64,000 bases of DNA from Fulvivirga ulvae (GTDB taxonomy: Bacteria; Bacteroidota; Bacteroidia; Cytophagales; Cyclobacteriaceae). The DNA is taken from positions 3,311,501-3,375,500 of the forward strand of contig NZ_CP089981.1 in assembly GCF_021389975.1 (NCBI RefSeq). The letters run 5' to 3'. A program made the translations under genes and the position numbers. Of this stretch, positions 36,931-46,140 are shown piece after piece; the first letter of the stretch is position 1, and each line of letters opens with the position of its first letter. Under the pieces are notes generated by a model. That model was not told the origin of the DNA and searched no databases. It was given only the letters and a program-made list of their open reading frames with translations.

Positions 36931-38349
36931 ATGCACATTGATTGCGAAACGGTTTGGAGTGATTGTCTGCGGGTAATCAAGGATAACGTGGCGGAGCAAA
37001 GTTTCAACACTTGGTTTCAGCCAATCGTGCCTTTAAAATGCGCGGACGATATTTTGACTATTCAGGTTCCGAGTCAGTTTTTCTACGAATGGCTTGAAGA
37101 ACATTATGTGCATGTACTGAAAAAAGCTATTATAGCAGTTATGGGGCCGAAAGCTCGTCTGGAATATTCGGTTATAGTAGATAGGGGGAACAGCAAATCC
37201 TCACCTTTATCTGTTAGCCTGCCAAACCGCACACCTTCAAGAAATTACAATGCCAGTAATGGTAAAGACGAGTATATTTCTCCTTTTCAGTTGAAGTCGG
37301 TAGACTCTCTGTATCAGGAGTCTCAGCTAAATCCCAATAATACATTCGATTCATATATTGAGGGTGATTGTAACAGGCTGGCGAGGTCGGCGGGTTATGC
37401 CGTGGCTCAAAAGCCGGGGGTAACTTCCTTTAACCCGCTTATGCTTTACGGCGGTGTTGGCCTTGGTAAGACACATCTGGTACAGGCTATTGGTAATGAG
37501 ATCAAGAATAATCTTTCTGATCGCTTTGTCTTATATGTTTCATCAGAAAAATTTACCAATCAGTTTATTGACGCCCTGAGGAACAATAAGGCGCAGGAGT
37601 TTCAGAACTTTTACATGCAGGTGGATATACTCATTATAGATGATGTACAGTTTCTTGCTGGTAAGGAAAGAACTCAGGAAATATTCTTTCATATCTTCAA
37701 TCACCTGCACCAGGCTGGTAAGCAGATCGTGATGACCAGCGACTGTCCTCCCCGTGACCTGAAAGGCTTGCAGGAAAGGCTGCTGTCCAGGTTTAAATGG
37801 GGGCTGACCGCAGATTTGCAACAGCCCGATTATGAAACACGGGTGGCAATTATCCAGCGTAAGATGCAGTCGGATGGTATATACATACCTGAAAACGTGA
37901 TAGAATACCTGGCTTACAGTGTTGATACCAATATCAGAGAGTTGGAAGGCGTACTGATCTCTTTGATAGCACATGCTTCTTTAAATCGTGTGGATATTGA
38001 CCTGGAACTTGCCAAGCAAACCCTGAAGAATATCGTTCATGATATAGAAACAGAAGTAGGTATTGACTACATACAAAAGACTGTTGCAGAATTTTTTAAA
38101 GTTGAAATAGCCTCCTTAAAAGACAAGATCCGTAAAAAGGAAATTGTGATAGCGCGGCAGGTAGCTATGTATTTCTCAAAGGAATACACTAACCATTCCT
38201 TAAAAGCCATCGGCTATCATTTTGGAGGTCGCGATCATAGTACAGTTATACATGCTGTACAGTCTGTCAATGATATGATGGATACCAATGCTTCATTTAA
38301 GGCCTCCGTAGAAGAATTGAAGAAAAAGCTCAAGATGCGGGCGGTGTAA
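36931..38349 (+). CDS. dnaA: Chromosomal replication initiator protein DnaA
   Basis: A 472-residue AAA+ initiator. Domain I at about 1-90 (CLRVIKDNVAEQSFNTWFQPIVPL), a variable linker to about 130, then the AAA+ domain with Walker A GGVGLGKTHL near 172 and Walker B ILIIDDVQFLAG near 235. Domain IV is the DNA-binding helix-turn-helix, ending with the DnaA signature YHFGGRDHSTVIHAVQSV near 440. Length is normal. The 267 bp upstream contain only one relaxed DnaA box (TTTTTCACA), so I do not call an origin. The 3' end overlaps the convergent MocR gene by 20 bp. Confidence 0.97.
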   Translation: MHIDCETVWSDCLRVIKDNVAEQSFNTWFQPIVPLKCADDILTIQVPSQFFYEWLEEHYVHVLKKAIIAVMGPKARLEYSVIVDRGNSKSSPLSVSLPNRTPSRNYNASNGKDEYISPFQLKSVDSLYQESQLNPNNTFDSYIEGDCNRLARSAGYAVAQKPGVTSFNPLMLYGGVGLGKTHLVQAIGNEIKNNLSDRFVLYVSSEKFTNQFIDALRNNKAQEFQNFYMQVDILIIDDVQFLAGKERTQEIFFHIFNHLHQAGKQIVMTSDCPPRDLKGLQERLLSRFKWGLTADLQQPDYETRVAIIQRKMQSDGIYIPENVIEYLAYSVDTNIRELEGVLISLIAHASLNRVDIDLELAKQTLKNIVHDIETEVGIDYIQKTVAEFFKVEIASLKDKIRKKEIVIARQVAMYFSKEYTNHSLKAIGYHFGGRDHSTVIHAVQSVNDMMDTNASFKASVEELKKKLKMRAV

Positions 38350-39796
38350 TAATGGCCCCGGCCAGAATGTCTATAGCCGCATTTATCTCTTCTTCATTTA
38401 TAGACGCAAACCCCAGCCGCATGGCATTGAGGTTATCAATAAAATCATGATTTACATTGAGGTAAACTCCCTTTTTTAAACAATCATCTATCAAAGTTCT
38501 GGCATCAGGTTTTAGTCCATTACGGAATTTCACCCAAACTGCCATGCCTCCTTCCGGTACTTTAAATTCAATATGGTCACCGAGCCTTTCTGTTAGGAGC
38601 CTGCAAATCAGATTCCTTCTCAAAAGGTATATTTTAAGAGTTTTCTTTAGGTGCCGTTGAAGTTCCCCGTTTTCAATGGCCAGGGCCAGCACATGCTCCA
38701 TCACCGGGTCGCCTTGTCTGTCAATGATGCCCCTGATCTTGCTGAGCTCGTCTATGATCCTACGGGATGACACCACATAGCCAATCCGGATGGCCGGAGC
38801 GAATATCTTGCTGAAAGAGCCAATATAGATGACATGTTCATGGTGATTGAGGCTTGCAAGAGGAAGCAGCGGACTGCTACTGTAGTGGAAATCATAATCG
38901 TAATCATCTTCTATAATGGCAAAATTGTATTTCAAGGCTAATTCGAGCAGCTGTATCCTCCGATTGGCAGACAGGGTAACTGTAGTGGGATAATGATGGT
39001 GTGGGGTAATGTATACCACACTCACTTTTGTAGTTTTTAAAAGGTTTTCCAATGCACCAATATCGAGCCCGTATTCATCTACATCAATGCGTTTCAATTT
39101 GCCCCCGAGATGCTCAATACTCCAATCTGCCGAATCATAACTGCTATGGCCTACTACCACCACGTCGTTTTCATTGAGGAGCACATTTAAGATCATATAG
39201 ATGCCCATCTGGCTCCCTCGTGTGATCAGGATATTATCCTTACTGATATTCATGCCACGGGTTTCGGAGAGATATTGGCTTAGAGAGGTTCGCAACTTTT
39301 CGTCGCCCCGGGCATCGCCATACTTCAGAAAATGCTTACCATAACTGCTGCCGGATAATGAGCGACACTCCTTATATATCCAGTCGATAGGAGCAAGCCG
39401 GGGGTCGGGTGTGCCCGAGTTGATTTCTATTGTATGTTTGGGCTTAACCTTATAATTAGCAAAACCGGTCGATTTTATACGCAATGTTTCAGAGCCTGTC
39501 GTATTTTCATCGGCATTCAGTACATGAGGCTTAACTATGGGGAGCTTCCCTGATACAAAAGTTCCACGCGATGGAAAGGACTCAAGCCACCCCTGTGCCA
39601 TTAGCTCGTCATAAGCCTGTACCACGGTTTTTCTGTTTACTACTAAAGTATCAGACATAGCCCTGGTGCCGGGCATTTTGGTGCTTTTAGCCAGGCGACC
39701 ACTGGTGATCTCGCGTACTATGGCATTTGTTATTTGCAGGTACAAGGGAGTGCCTGAGCTGCCGTCTAACCTGATAACTGTTTTCCATGGAAACAT
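38330..39796 (-). CDS. MocR-type regulator (GntR HTH fused to class I aminotransferase)
   Basis: A chimeric regulator with an N-terminal winged helix of the GntR family (YLQITNAIVREITSGRLAKSTKMPGTRAMSDTLVVNRKTVVQAYDELMAQGWLESFPSRG) and a C-terminal fold-type I aminotransferase-like domain. The PLP Lys is in IYIGSFSKIFAPAIRIGYVV, with the upstream Asp/Tyr in IIEDDYDYDF. I place the start at MFPWKTVIRLD (488 residues) because most relatives begin at this segment and it leaves an 85-bp divergent promoter; the upstream Met codons at 39832 and 39808 are in frame but less likely. Such proteins use PLP as effector, as PdxR does. The divergent neighbour is a pyridoxamine-phosphate-oxidase-like flavoprotein, its probable target. 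Confidence 0.92.
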   Translation of the reverse strand: MFPWKTVIRLDGSSGTPLYLQITNAIVREITSGRLAKSTKMPGTRAMSDTLVVNRKTVVQAYDELMAQGWLESFPSRGTFVSGKLPIVKPHVLNADENTTGSETLRIKSTGFANYKVKPKHTIEINSGTPDPRLAPIDWIYKECRSLSGSSYGKHFLKYGDARGDEKLRTSLSQYLSETRGMNISKDNILITRGSQMGIYMILNVLLNENDVVVVGHSSYDSADWSIEHLGGKLKRIDVDEYGLDIGALENLLKTTKVSVVYITPHHHYPTTVTLSANRRIQLLELALKYNFAIIEDDYDYDFHYSSSPLLPLASLNHHEHVIYIGSFSKIFAPAIRIGYVVSSRRIIDELSKIRGIIDRQGDPVMEHVLALAIENGELQRHLKKTLKIYLLRRNLICRLLTERLGDHIEFKVPEGGMAVWVKFRNGLKPDARTLIDDCLKKGVYLNVNHDFIDNLNAMRLGFASINEEEINAAIDILAGAIITPPAS

Positions 39797-39881
39797 AACC
39801 GGACCCATTGATAACTTAAAAATGGAACCCAAAGATACTCCGTTTGGTCGTTAGTTTTACAAAAGTTAAACACAATTTCTT

Positions 39882-40610
39882 ATGGAGCAATTTGAAGTAA
39901 CAACCAGAAATAAGGTAAAGAGAGTCCCGGAAAGAGGCCATTATGACAAGTCAACCGTCTATGAAATACTTGATGCAGGCTTTTTGTGTCACATCAGCTT
40001 CGTGGTTGATGGGCGCCCGATGATTATCCCCACATTTTATGGAAGGGAAGGAAATCAACTGTATATACATGGAGCCACTACCAGCAGAATGATCAAAAAC
40101 CTTAAAGAGGGTGTGCCCATGACCCTTGCTGTAAGCCATGTGGACGGGTTAGTACTGGCCCGCTCTGCCTTTCACCATTCTATGAACTACAGATCTGTTG
40201 TGGTGTTTGGTACAGCCCGGGTAGTGGCTGACGAGGATAAAGATCATGCCCTGTACGTGATGTCCGAACACCTGATCGAGGGCCGGTGGCAAGAAGTAAG
40301 GCCTCCAAATGCCAACGAGTTAAAAGCTACCACTGTGTTGGCTATTGAAATGGAGCAGGCTTCTGCAAAGATTAGAACAGGCCCACCTAAAGATGATAAG
40401 GAAGATTATGACCTGGATATATGGGCCGGTGTGGTTCCGTTAGGTATGGGTATTGGGAGTCCTGTTAAAGATGATTTGCTAAAACCGAACGTTAAAATTT
40501 CTGATTCAGTACGGAAATATGTTTCTACAAACGATCAGGGCTTCAGTCTGGCAGATTATTTCAGAAATGATAATGGACATACATTGAGTAATGCGTCATG
40601 GTACAAATAG
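39882..40610 (+). CDS. Pyridoxamine 5'-phosphate oxidase-like FMN-binding protein
   Basis: A 242-residue split-barrel flavoprotein. The N-terminal half (YEILDAGFLCHISFVVDGRPMIIPTFYGREGNQLYIHGATTSRMIKNL, about 27-76) is the flavin-binding barrel. The middle segment VFGTARVVADEDKDHALYVMSEHLIEGRW is typical of the PNPOx-like and MSMEG_6526-type families. It is not PdxH itself: length and C-terminal motifs differ. Function could be haem or flavin handling or reduction of a small molecule. It is divergent from the MocR regulator with a short shared promoter, which suggests control by it and perhaps a link to vitamin B6. Confidence 0.85.
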   Translation: MEQFEVTTRNKVKRVPERGHYDKSTVYEILDAGFLCHISFVVDGRPMIIPTFYGREGNQLYIHGATTSRMIKNLKEGVPMTLAVSHVDGLVLARSAFHHSMNYRSVVVFGTARVVADEDKDHALYVMSEHLIEGRWQEVRPPNANELKATTVLAIEMEQASAKIRTGPPKDDKEDYDLDIWAGVVPLGMGIGSPVKDDLLKPNVKISDSVRKYVSTNDQGFSLADYFRNDNGHTLSNASWYK

Positions 40611-40631
40611 AAAGATGCCTGATCAAACCTG

Positions 40632-40667
40632 TCCCCACCAGAGATATGTCTGGTGGGGATTTTTTTT
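40632..40667 (+). terminator. Terminator of the PNPOx-like gene
   Basis: Perfect arms TCCCCACCAGA and TCTGGTGGGGA with a 6-nt loop, followed by eight T. Confidence 0.95.
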
Positions 40668-41031
40668 GCTTTTCATCTCTTTAGCTCATCCAACAGGGAT
40701 TAATACGAACGTTTTTTTGACAGAGGCTGTTGGCACATAGCATACGCATCCGCTAAAATTGATCAGGCTTTTCAAAGCAATTCTTAAGCGACTGCCTCCT
40801 AAGATCTGGCGATGCAAATCTTATTTATGATTAAATTAGAATAATACCTAAATTAATCAGTTAAACACTATAAAGGAACCTTGGACGTACTGCTTAGTGT
40901 GAAAGTTGAACAATTACTTCGTTTGCAGTTGGTTTAAAGTTAGATTTATGGTTTGGAGTCATTGCCGAATTTTTGGGATGGAACCAAAATAGGTTCTGTT
41001 GAGAGTCAAAAAATTACATTAAAAGATTTAT
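40668..41031. other. Intergenic tract upstream of the desaturase, nothing recognised
   Basis: About 360 bp without coding character, RNA gene or clear repeat. It should contain the promoter of the desaturase gene, but no exact TTTG/TAnnTTTG pair is seen. The length leaves room for regulation of this membrane-lipid gene. Confidence 0.4.
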
Positions 41032-42132
41032 ATGAAAGTTAAATTCAACGGAAGAAAACAACCCGGATTTTATGCTGAAGTAAAACAGGAGGTTGAAGAG
41101 TATTTCAAGACTAACAACATTAGTAAAAATGCCAATACAGCTATGGTGTCTAAATCAATTTTTTTCCTTGGGGCTTTAGTAGGGTTATACCTGTTAATCT
41201 TATTTGGAGGATTCAGTCTGTCCATAATGTTGATCCTGGCAATTCTTATAGGTATGGTTCAGGCTTTCATAGGATTTAACGTTTCTCACGATGCCATTCA
41301 TGGTTCTTACTCATCGAGCCGCAGAATAAATAAGTTAATGAGTGGCAGCTTTTATATTATTGGTGCAAATCCCTATGTGTGGACGATCACACATAACCAG
41401 GTGCACCATACTTTTACCAATATACCCGGCCATGACGAAGATCTGGATGTAGCGCCGGGATTAGTAAGGGTGTCTCCTCAGGATGACCATAAACCAATCA
41501 TGAAGTATCAGCATTTTTATGCTTTCTTTCTATATGGATTTGCTTCACTTTCATGGGTATTTAGAAAGGATTACGTCAAGTTCTTTCAAAAAAAAATAGG
41601 ACAGACCGATAATACCAATCACCCGAGGATTGAATATTTTAACCTGTTTTTCTTTAAGGCATTGTATTATGCACTTTTTATAGTAATACCTCTGATAGTG
41701 CTGGATATAACCTGGTGGCAATTTTTGATTGGCTTCCTGATCATGCACATGGCTGAGGGCTTTGTTTTGGGACTTGTATTTCAACTTGCACATGTGGTGG
41801 AGGGCACTTCATTCCCTGAGCCGGACCCTCAAGGCAGAGTAGACGAGTCCTGGGCAGTACATCAGATGCAAACAACGGCTAACTTTTCAACTAAAAGCCC
41901 TATTGCTACATTTCTGTGTGGCGGATTGAACTTTCAGGTTGAGCATCATCTGTTTGCCAATGTTTGCCATATCCATTATCCGGAGATCTCAAAGATCGTG
42001 GCGCGAATTGCCCGGAAATATGATGTGCCTTATCATGTAAACCCCACGTTTTTAGGAGCCTTGGCTTCACATTATAAAACGCTTAAAAAGTTTGGCAGGG
42101 GTGAGATGGTCATGCAGCCTGTAAAGGCATGA
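41032..42132 (+). CDS. Front-end type acyl-lipid/acyl-CoA desaturase
   Basis: A 366-residue integral membrane di-iron desaturase. Three His boxes: HDAIHG (near 85), HNQVHH (near 122) and QVEHHLF (near 302), with the Q-x-x-H-H form of the third box seen in front-end and linoleoyl-CoA-type desaturases. Four TM helices in two pairs (about 46-90 and 205-245). It inserts a double bond into membrane fatty acids using O2 and an electron donor, usually for cold adaptation. No cytochrome b5 domain is fused. Position specificity cannot be told. Followed by a strong bidirectional terminator. Confidence 0.92.
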   Translation: MKVKFNGRKQPGFYAEVKQEVEEYFKTNNISKNANTAMVSKSIFFLGALVGLYLLILFGGFSLSIMLILAILIGMVQAFIGFNVSHDAIHGSYSSSRRINKLMSGSFYIIGANPYVWTITHNQVHHTFTNIPGHDEDLDVAPGLVRVSPQDDHKPIMKYQHFYAFFLYGFASLSWVFRKDYVKFFQKKIGQTDNTNHPRIEYFNLFFFKALYYALFIVIPLIVLDITWWQFLIGFLIMHMAEGFVLGLVFQLAHVVEGTSFPEPDPQGRVDESWAVHQMQTTANFSTKSPIATFLCGGLNFQVEHHLFANVCHIHYPEISKIVARIARKYDVPYHVNPTFLGALASHYKTLKKFGRGEMVMQPVKA

Positions 42133-42156
42133 AGTAGTGGTTAATAGTTTAATCTC

Positions 42157-42200
42157 TTATAAGAAAGCCCGGTAAATTATTTTGCCGGGCTTTCTTATAA
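42157..42200. terminator. Bidirectional terminator between desaturase and aspS
   Basis: Perfect 16-bp arms TTATAAGAAAGCCCGG and CCGGGCTTTCTTATAA around a 12-nt loop. The outer A/T-rich stem serves both strands. Confidence 0.92.
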
Positions 42201-42215
42201 CCTGATTTTTCAAAT

Positions 42216-43961
42216 CTATCTCAAGCCAATCCCCAACTCTTTCAACTGTTCCTCGCTTATAGTACTCGGTGAGTCTATCATTACATCGCGTCCTGCATTG
42301 TTCTTAGGGAAGGCTATAAAATCCCTGATGGAATCTGACCCTCCGAAGAGCGAGCACAGCCTGTCAAAACCATAAGCAATACCACCGTGAGGAGGGGCTC
42401 CATATTCAAAAGCATCCATTAAGAAGCCAAACTGGGCTTTTGCTTCTTCATCGCTGAAGCCAAGCTGCTTGAACATACGCTGTTGCAGCGCCTTATCATG
42501 TATTCTGATCGATCCTCCGCCAACTTCCACACCATTGACAACCATGTCGTAAGCGTTGGCTTTAACCACGCCCGGATCACTCTCCAGTTTATTCAGGTCT
42601 TCCGGTACCGGTGAGGTGAACGGATGGTGCATGGCATGATAGCGTTTTGTGTCCTCATCCCACTCCAGCAGAGGGAAATTCAATACCCAAAGTACTTTAT
42701 ATTCATTTTTGTTACGCAAACCAAGTTCATTGCCCATATGCAGTCGTAGCTCATTGAGTGCTTTTCTGGTATGGTCTTTATCACCACTTAGCACTAGCAT
42801 CAGGTCACCGGGCTTGGCGTCCATTTTATTGGCCCATTCTTGCAGATCATCCTGTCCGTAGAATTTATCTACCGAAGATTTGAAGCTGCCATCAGCGTTG
42901 CATTTTACATAAACCAGGCCTTTGGCGCCTATCTGTGGTCTTTTAACATAGTCGGTTAGTGCGTCAAGCTGTTTTCTGGTGTATTCGGAGCAACCTTTGG
43001 CGCATATACCCACAACCAGTTCGGCACTGTCAAATACGTTGAAGCCCTTGTTTTGTGCAAGGTCATTAAGCTCAACGAACTGCATGTCGAAACGTGTGTC
43101 CGGTTTGTCGGAACCATAAAGTCTCATAGCATCGTCGTAGCTCATGCGGTCTATCTCTCCGATCTCTATGCCCTTTACACTTTTAAACAGGTGTCTCACC
43201 AGCCCCTCGAAAGTGCTCAAAATATCCTCTCTTTCTACAAATGACATCTCGCAGTCTATTTGAGTAAACTCTGGCTGGCGGTCAGCTCGCAGGTCTTCAT
43301 CCCTGAAGCACTTCACGATCTGGAAATAGCGATCAAAGCCTGATACCATCAAAAGCTGCTTAAAGGTCTGTGGTGACTGAGGCAAGGCATAAAATTCTCC
43401 CTGGTTCATTCTTGAAGGGACAACGAAATCACGTGCACCTTCCGGAGTTGATTTTATCAATACCGGAGTTTCTACCTCCGTAAAATTCTGTCCGTCCAGG
43501 TAAGCCCTGGTTTCCTGCATCATGCGGTGGCGCAGGAGCATGTTGTTTCGAACCACACTTCTTCTCAAGTCAAGGTAGCGGTATTTCATGCGCAGGTCTT
43601 CACCTCCGTCAGTATCATCTTCTATGGTAAATGGAGGTACCTTGGATTTGTTGAGTATCTCCAGATTTGAAATCCTTACTTCTATGTCTCCGGTAGTGAT
43701 CCTGTCATTCTTCGAAAGACGCTCCACTACGGTTCCGGTAGCTTTTATTACGAATTCACGGCCTAATGAAGCAGCAATTTTAAAAACATCATCAGCCGTT
43801 TTTCCTTCTTCAAAAATAAGCTGGGTAATGCCATATTTATCTCTGAGGTCTACCCAAAGTACACTGCCTTTGTCTCTTACGCGTTGCACCCATCCGCATA
43901 AAACTACTTCATTATTAACATCGTTTATTCTTAATTCACCGCAGGTATGTGTTCGAAGCAT
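42216..43961 (-). CDS. aspS: Aspartyl-tRNA synthetase
   Basis: A 581-residue class IIb synthetase of the bacterial type. N-terminal OB-fold anticodon-binding domain (LCGWVQRVRDKGSVLWVDLRDKYGITQLIF). Class II motif 2 is FRDEDLRADRQPEFTQIDCEMSF and motif 3 is GIAYGFDRLCSLFGG. The bacterial GAD insertion lies between (about 290-420). Charges tRNA(Asp). Length is as expected. Promoter visible at 43987-44017. Confidence 0.97.
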   Translation of the reverse strand: MLRTHTCGELRINDVNNEVVLCGWVQRVRDKGSVLWVDLRDKYGITQLIFEEGKTADDVFKIAASLGREFVIKATGTVVERLSKNDRITTGDIEVRISNLEILNKSKVPPFTIEDDTDGGEDLRMKYRYLDLRRSVVRNNMLLRHRMMQETRAYLDGQNFTEVETPVLIKSTPEGARDFVVPSRMNQGEFYALPQSPQTFKQLLMVSGFDRYFQIVKCFRDEDLRADRQPEFTQIDCEMSFVEREDILSTFEGLVRHLFKSVKGIEIGEIDRMSYDDAMRLYGSDKPDTRFDMQFVELNDLAQNKGFNVFDSAELVVGICAKGCSEYTRKQLDALTDYVKRPQIGAKGLVYVKCNADGSFKSSVDKFYGQDDLQEWANKMDAKPGDLMLVLSGDKDHTRKALNELRLHMGNELGLRNKNEYKVLWVLNFPLLEWDEDTKRYHAMHHPFTSPVPEDLNKLESDPGVVKANAYDMVVNGVEVGGGSIRIHDKALQQRMFKQLGFSDEEAKAQFGFLMDAFEYGAPPHGGIAYGFDRLCSLFGGSDSIRDFIAFPKNNAGRDVMIDSPSTISEEQLKELGIGLR

Positions 43962-43986
43962 GCTAATTTATTTTAATTTTGAGGCG

Positions 43987-44017
43987 CAAAGTTAATGGTA
44001 TTAATTTTGAGTGAAAA
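43987..44017 (-). promoter_or_regulatory. Bacteroidota-type promoter of aspS
   Basis: Read on the minus strand: TTTT-N19-TAACTTTG, one mismatch in the -33 box and a perfect -7 box, 26 bp before the start codon. Confidence 0.6.
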
Positions 44018-44045
44018 CGATACGGTATAAATTTCAATAACAGAT

Positions 44046-44603
44046 ATGTCAAAACTGATGATATTTTTGTCCTTTATCCTTTGGACAGCTCCGGTGCAGG
44101 ATAAAATGGTTAAAACCAAGGTAACCGAGAATATAACTATGTCCCTGCCCGAGGATTTTTACGCAATGTCTCCCGAAGATATTGCACAGCGTTACCCGTC
44201 AGTACGTAGCCCTATAGGAGCTTACACCAACAGTGCCAGGTTGGTTGACCTAAGTGTCAATATTTCTGCCACTCGCTGGAGAGAGCAGGATGTTGAAATG
44301 GCCAAAGGCTTTTTTAAAGCAAGCCTTTTTAACCTGTATGACAAGGTTGACCTGATCCAGGAGGATATCAAAACCATTAACAAAAAACAGTATATCGTTT
44401 TTGAATTTGAATCAAGGATCAATGGTGATCAGTTCTCGCTGGACAAAAAAGATCCTGTGAGAACCTACACTTATATTCAATACCTTATTATGAATGGTAA
44501 AACCATTGTTTTCAGCTTCAACTGTCCGATAAAACTGAAAGAGAAATGGCAGCCTGTAGCTCCGGAAATTATGAACAGTATCAAAGTTAAAGGAGGAATT
44601 TGA
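44046..44603 (+). CDS. Exported protein of unknown function
   Basis: A 185-residue protein with a hydrophobic N-terminus (MSKLMIFLSFILWTAPVQD) that looks like a signal peptide. The rest (MSLPEDFYAMSPEDIAQRYPSVRSPIGAYTN; VNISATRWREQDVEMAKGFFKASLFNLYDKV; YIQYLIMNGKTIVFSFNCPIKLKEKWQPVAPEIMNSIKV) has the alternating strand/helix layout of small periplasmic proteins that detect or quench damage, but I recognise no family. Its stop codon overlaps the tadA start (TGATG), so the two genes are translationally coupled. Confidence 0.75.
   Translation: MSKLMIFLSFILWTAPVQDKMVKTKVTENITMSLPEDFYAMSPEDIAQRYPSVRSPIGAYTNSARLVDLSVNISATRWREQDVEMAKGFFKASLFNLYDKVDLIQEDIKTINKKQYIVFEFESRINGDQFSLDKKDPVRTYTYIQYLIMNGKTIVFSFNCPIKLKEKWQPVAPEIMNSIKVKGGI
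44591..44596 (+). promoter_or_regulatory. Ribosome binding site of tadA
   Basis: AGGAGG six bases before the ATG at 44603. A strong Shine-Dalgarno is unusual in this phylum and fixes the tadA start at ATG rather than the TTG one codon earlier. Confidence 0.7.
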
Positions 44604-45052
44604 TGGGGCTTTCGATCCATAGTGATGAGCATTTTATGAAAGAGGCCCTCAAACAGGCGATGATGGCCAAAGAGGAGGGCGAAATCCCGGTGGGTGCTGT
44701 GGTAGTGGCCGATAACCGGATCATTGCCAGGGCTTATAATCAGACCGAGCGACTCAATGACCCTACGGCACATGCCGAAATGCTGGCTTTGACGGCTGCC
44801 GGAAATTACCTTGGAACAAAATACCTTTCCGATTGTTCCCTATACGTTACGCTTGAGCCCTGCGGTATGTGTGCCGGGGCTCTGTATTGGGCGCAGTTGG
44901 GTAAACTGATCTATGCTGCTGCTGATGAAAAGAGAGGGTACACCGTAATCAATCCGGCCATGATCCACCCGAAAACAAAGGTTATCAGAGGGCCATACGC
45001 TGAGGAGGCAGGCCTGCTGGTGACAGATTTCTTTAAAGGTTTAAGAGGGTGA
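44603..45052 (+). CDS. tadA: tRNA-specific adenosine deaminase
   Basis: A 149-residue cytidine/deoxycytidylate-deaminase-fold enzyme. It deaminates A34 to inosine in tRNA(Arg). Zn-binding motifs: THAEML-type HAE in PTAHAEML (near residue 54; Glu is the proton shuttle) and PCGMC in LEPCGMCAGAL (near 87). GYTVINPAMIHPKTKVIRG is typical of TadA. Overlaps the upstream gene by one base (TGATG). Confidence 0.95.
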   Translation: MGLSIHSDEHFMKEALKQAMMAKEEGEIPVGAVVVADNRIIARAYNQTERLNDPTAHAEMLALTAAGNYLGTKYLSDCSLYVTLEPCGMCAGALYWAQLGKLIYAAADEKRGYTVINPAMIHPKTKVIRGPYAEEAGLLVTDFFKGLRG

Positions 45053-45097
45053 TAGATAAATCGAATGTAATGATAAACAGAAGTTAACCGATTCGAT

Positions 45098-45127
45098 TTT
45101 GTAGTTACCCCGTGGTGTGTATCTTTG
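45098..45127 (+). promoter_or_regulatory. Bacteroidota-type promoter of the superoxide dismutase gene
   Basis: TTTG-N18-TATCTTTG: both boxes are perfect, with a spacer one base shorter than the usual 19. It lies 50 bp before the start codon. Confidence 0.7.
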
Positions 45128-45177
45128 GTCATAAGACTTAGTAAAAAGAAATGTTTAACTAAAAAACCAATAAAATT

Positions 45178-45783
45178 ATGGCTTTCGAATTACCTGATTT
45201 ACCCTATGCACATGATGCATTAGAACCACATATCGATGCCCGTACCATGGAAATCCACCATGGGAAACACCATGCTGCCTATACCAGCAAATTAAATGAT
45301 GCTATTAAAGGTACTGAAATGGAGGGTAAATCCATTGAGGATATATTGGCTAATCACTCAGACAACGGAGCGGTTAGAAATAATGGTGGTGGTTATTACA
45401 ATCACAACCTTTTCTGGACTGTGATGTCTCCAAATGGTGGAGGCAAGCCTTCAGGGGAATTGGCAGAGGCAATTGATGCCGCTTACGGTTCTTTTGATAA
45501 ATTTAAAGAGGAGTTTTCAAACGCTGCCGCTACCAGGTTTGGTTCCGGATGGGCATGGCTATGTGTGCACAAAGGTGGCAAAGTGGAAGTATGCTCATCA
45601 CCTAACCAGGACAATCCCCTGATGCCATCTGTAGGATGTGGCGGAACACCTGTTTTAGGACTTGATGTTTGGGAGCATGCTTACTACCTGAACTACCAAA
45701 ACAAGAGACCTGATTACATAGCTGCATTCTGGAATGTAGTGAATTGGGACGAAGTAGCAAAAAGATACGCTAACGCGAAATAA
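45178..45783 (+). CDS. sod: Superoxide dismutase, Fe/Mn family
   Basis: A 201-residue enzyme that dismutates superoxide to O2 and H2O2. Metal ligands: His in MEIHHGKHHAAY (near 27), His in YYNHNLFW (near 80), and Asp/His in LDVWEHAYYLNYQNKRPDYI (near 162-166). The GSGWAWLCV segment is conserved. Fe or Mn use cannot be set with certainty from these motifs. Single gene with a clear promoter and terminator. Confidence 0.96.
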   Translation: MAFELPDLPYAHDALEPHIDARTMEIHHGKHHAAYTSKLNDAIKGTEMEGKSIEDILANHSDNGAVRNNGGGYYNHNLFWTVMSPNGGGKPSGELAEAIDAAYGSFDKFKEEFSNAAATRFGSGWAWLCVHKGGKVEVCSSPNQDNPLMPSVGCGGTPVLGLDVWEHAYYLNYQNKRPDYIAAFWNVVNWDEVAKRYANAK

Positions 45784-45803
45784 GTTTCTTTAAGTGAAAC
45801 GCC

Positions 45804-45841
45804 AAAAAGGAGCCGCTTCAATTTGAGACGGCTCCTTTTTT
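45804..45841 (+). terminator. Terminator of the superoxide dismutase gene
   Basis: Arms AAAAAGGAGCCG and CGGCTCCTTTTT around a 13-nt loop, ending in six T. Confidence 0.92.
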
Positions 45842-46087
45842 ATGCATTGACTTGAAATCTAAAAAAACTATTTGTTGCTTTATTTTGAGCGCCCGCCTTA
45901 TGGGGTTCATAAAGCAGGCTTTGACCTTTGGTTATAGTTATTCCAATTGTGATGCCAAATATATAATTGTCTCATTTTCAGTATTTTATAATATTATAAT
46001 TGCCTTGTGTGTAACGAAACCGTACACTATGCGTACGTTCCTGCACTACGGCCGGAATGTTAAATGCATGTCACAGGCGCTTTTAAC
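45842..46087. other. Intergenic tract, nothing recognised
   Basis: About 250 bp between the sod terminator and the sucD promoter. A 92-codon reading frame here (45852-46130) runs across the sucD promoter and has no coding character. Confidence 0.5.
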
Positions 46088-46118
46088 TTTGGTAAAGCCA
46101 TATAATATTATATTTTTG
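46088..46118 (+). promoter_or_regulatory. Bacteroidota-type promoter of sucD
   Basis: TTTG-N19-TATTTTTG, an exact match to the consensus in both boxes and spacing, 22 bp before the start codon. Confidence 0.8.
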
Positions 46119-46140
46119 CACAAATTTTAATCCACGATTC

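Noticed and set aside
39797..39832. Upstream start of the MocR gene
   Set aside because: The family's N-terminus aligns from MFPWKTVIRL, and the longer start would leave only about 50 bp for the divergent promoters.
44600..44602. TTG start of tadA
   Set aside because: ATG one codon later is placed six bases after a strong AGGAGG.
45852..46130. 92-codon frame between sod and sucD
   Set aside because: It runs over the exact-consensus sucD promoter and has no protein-like composition.
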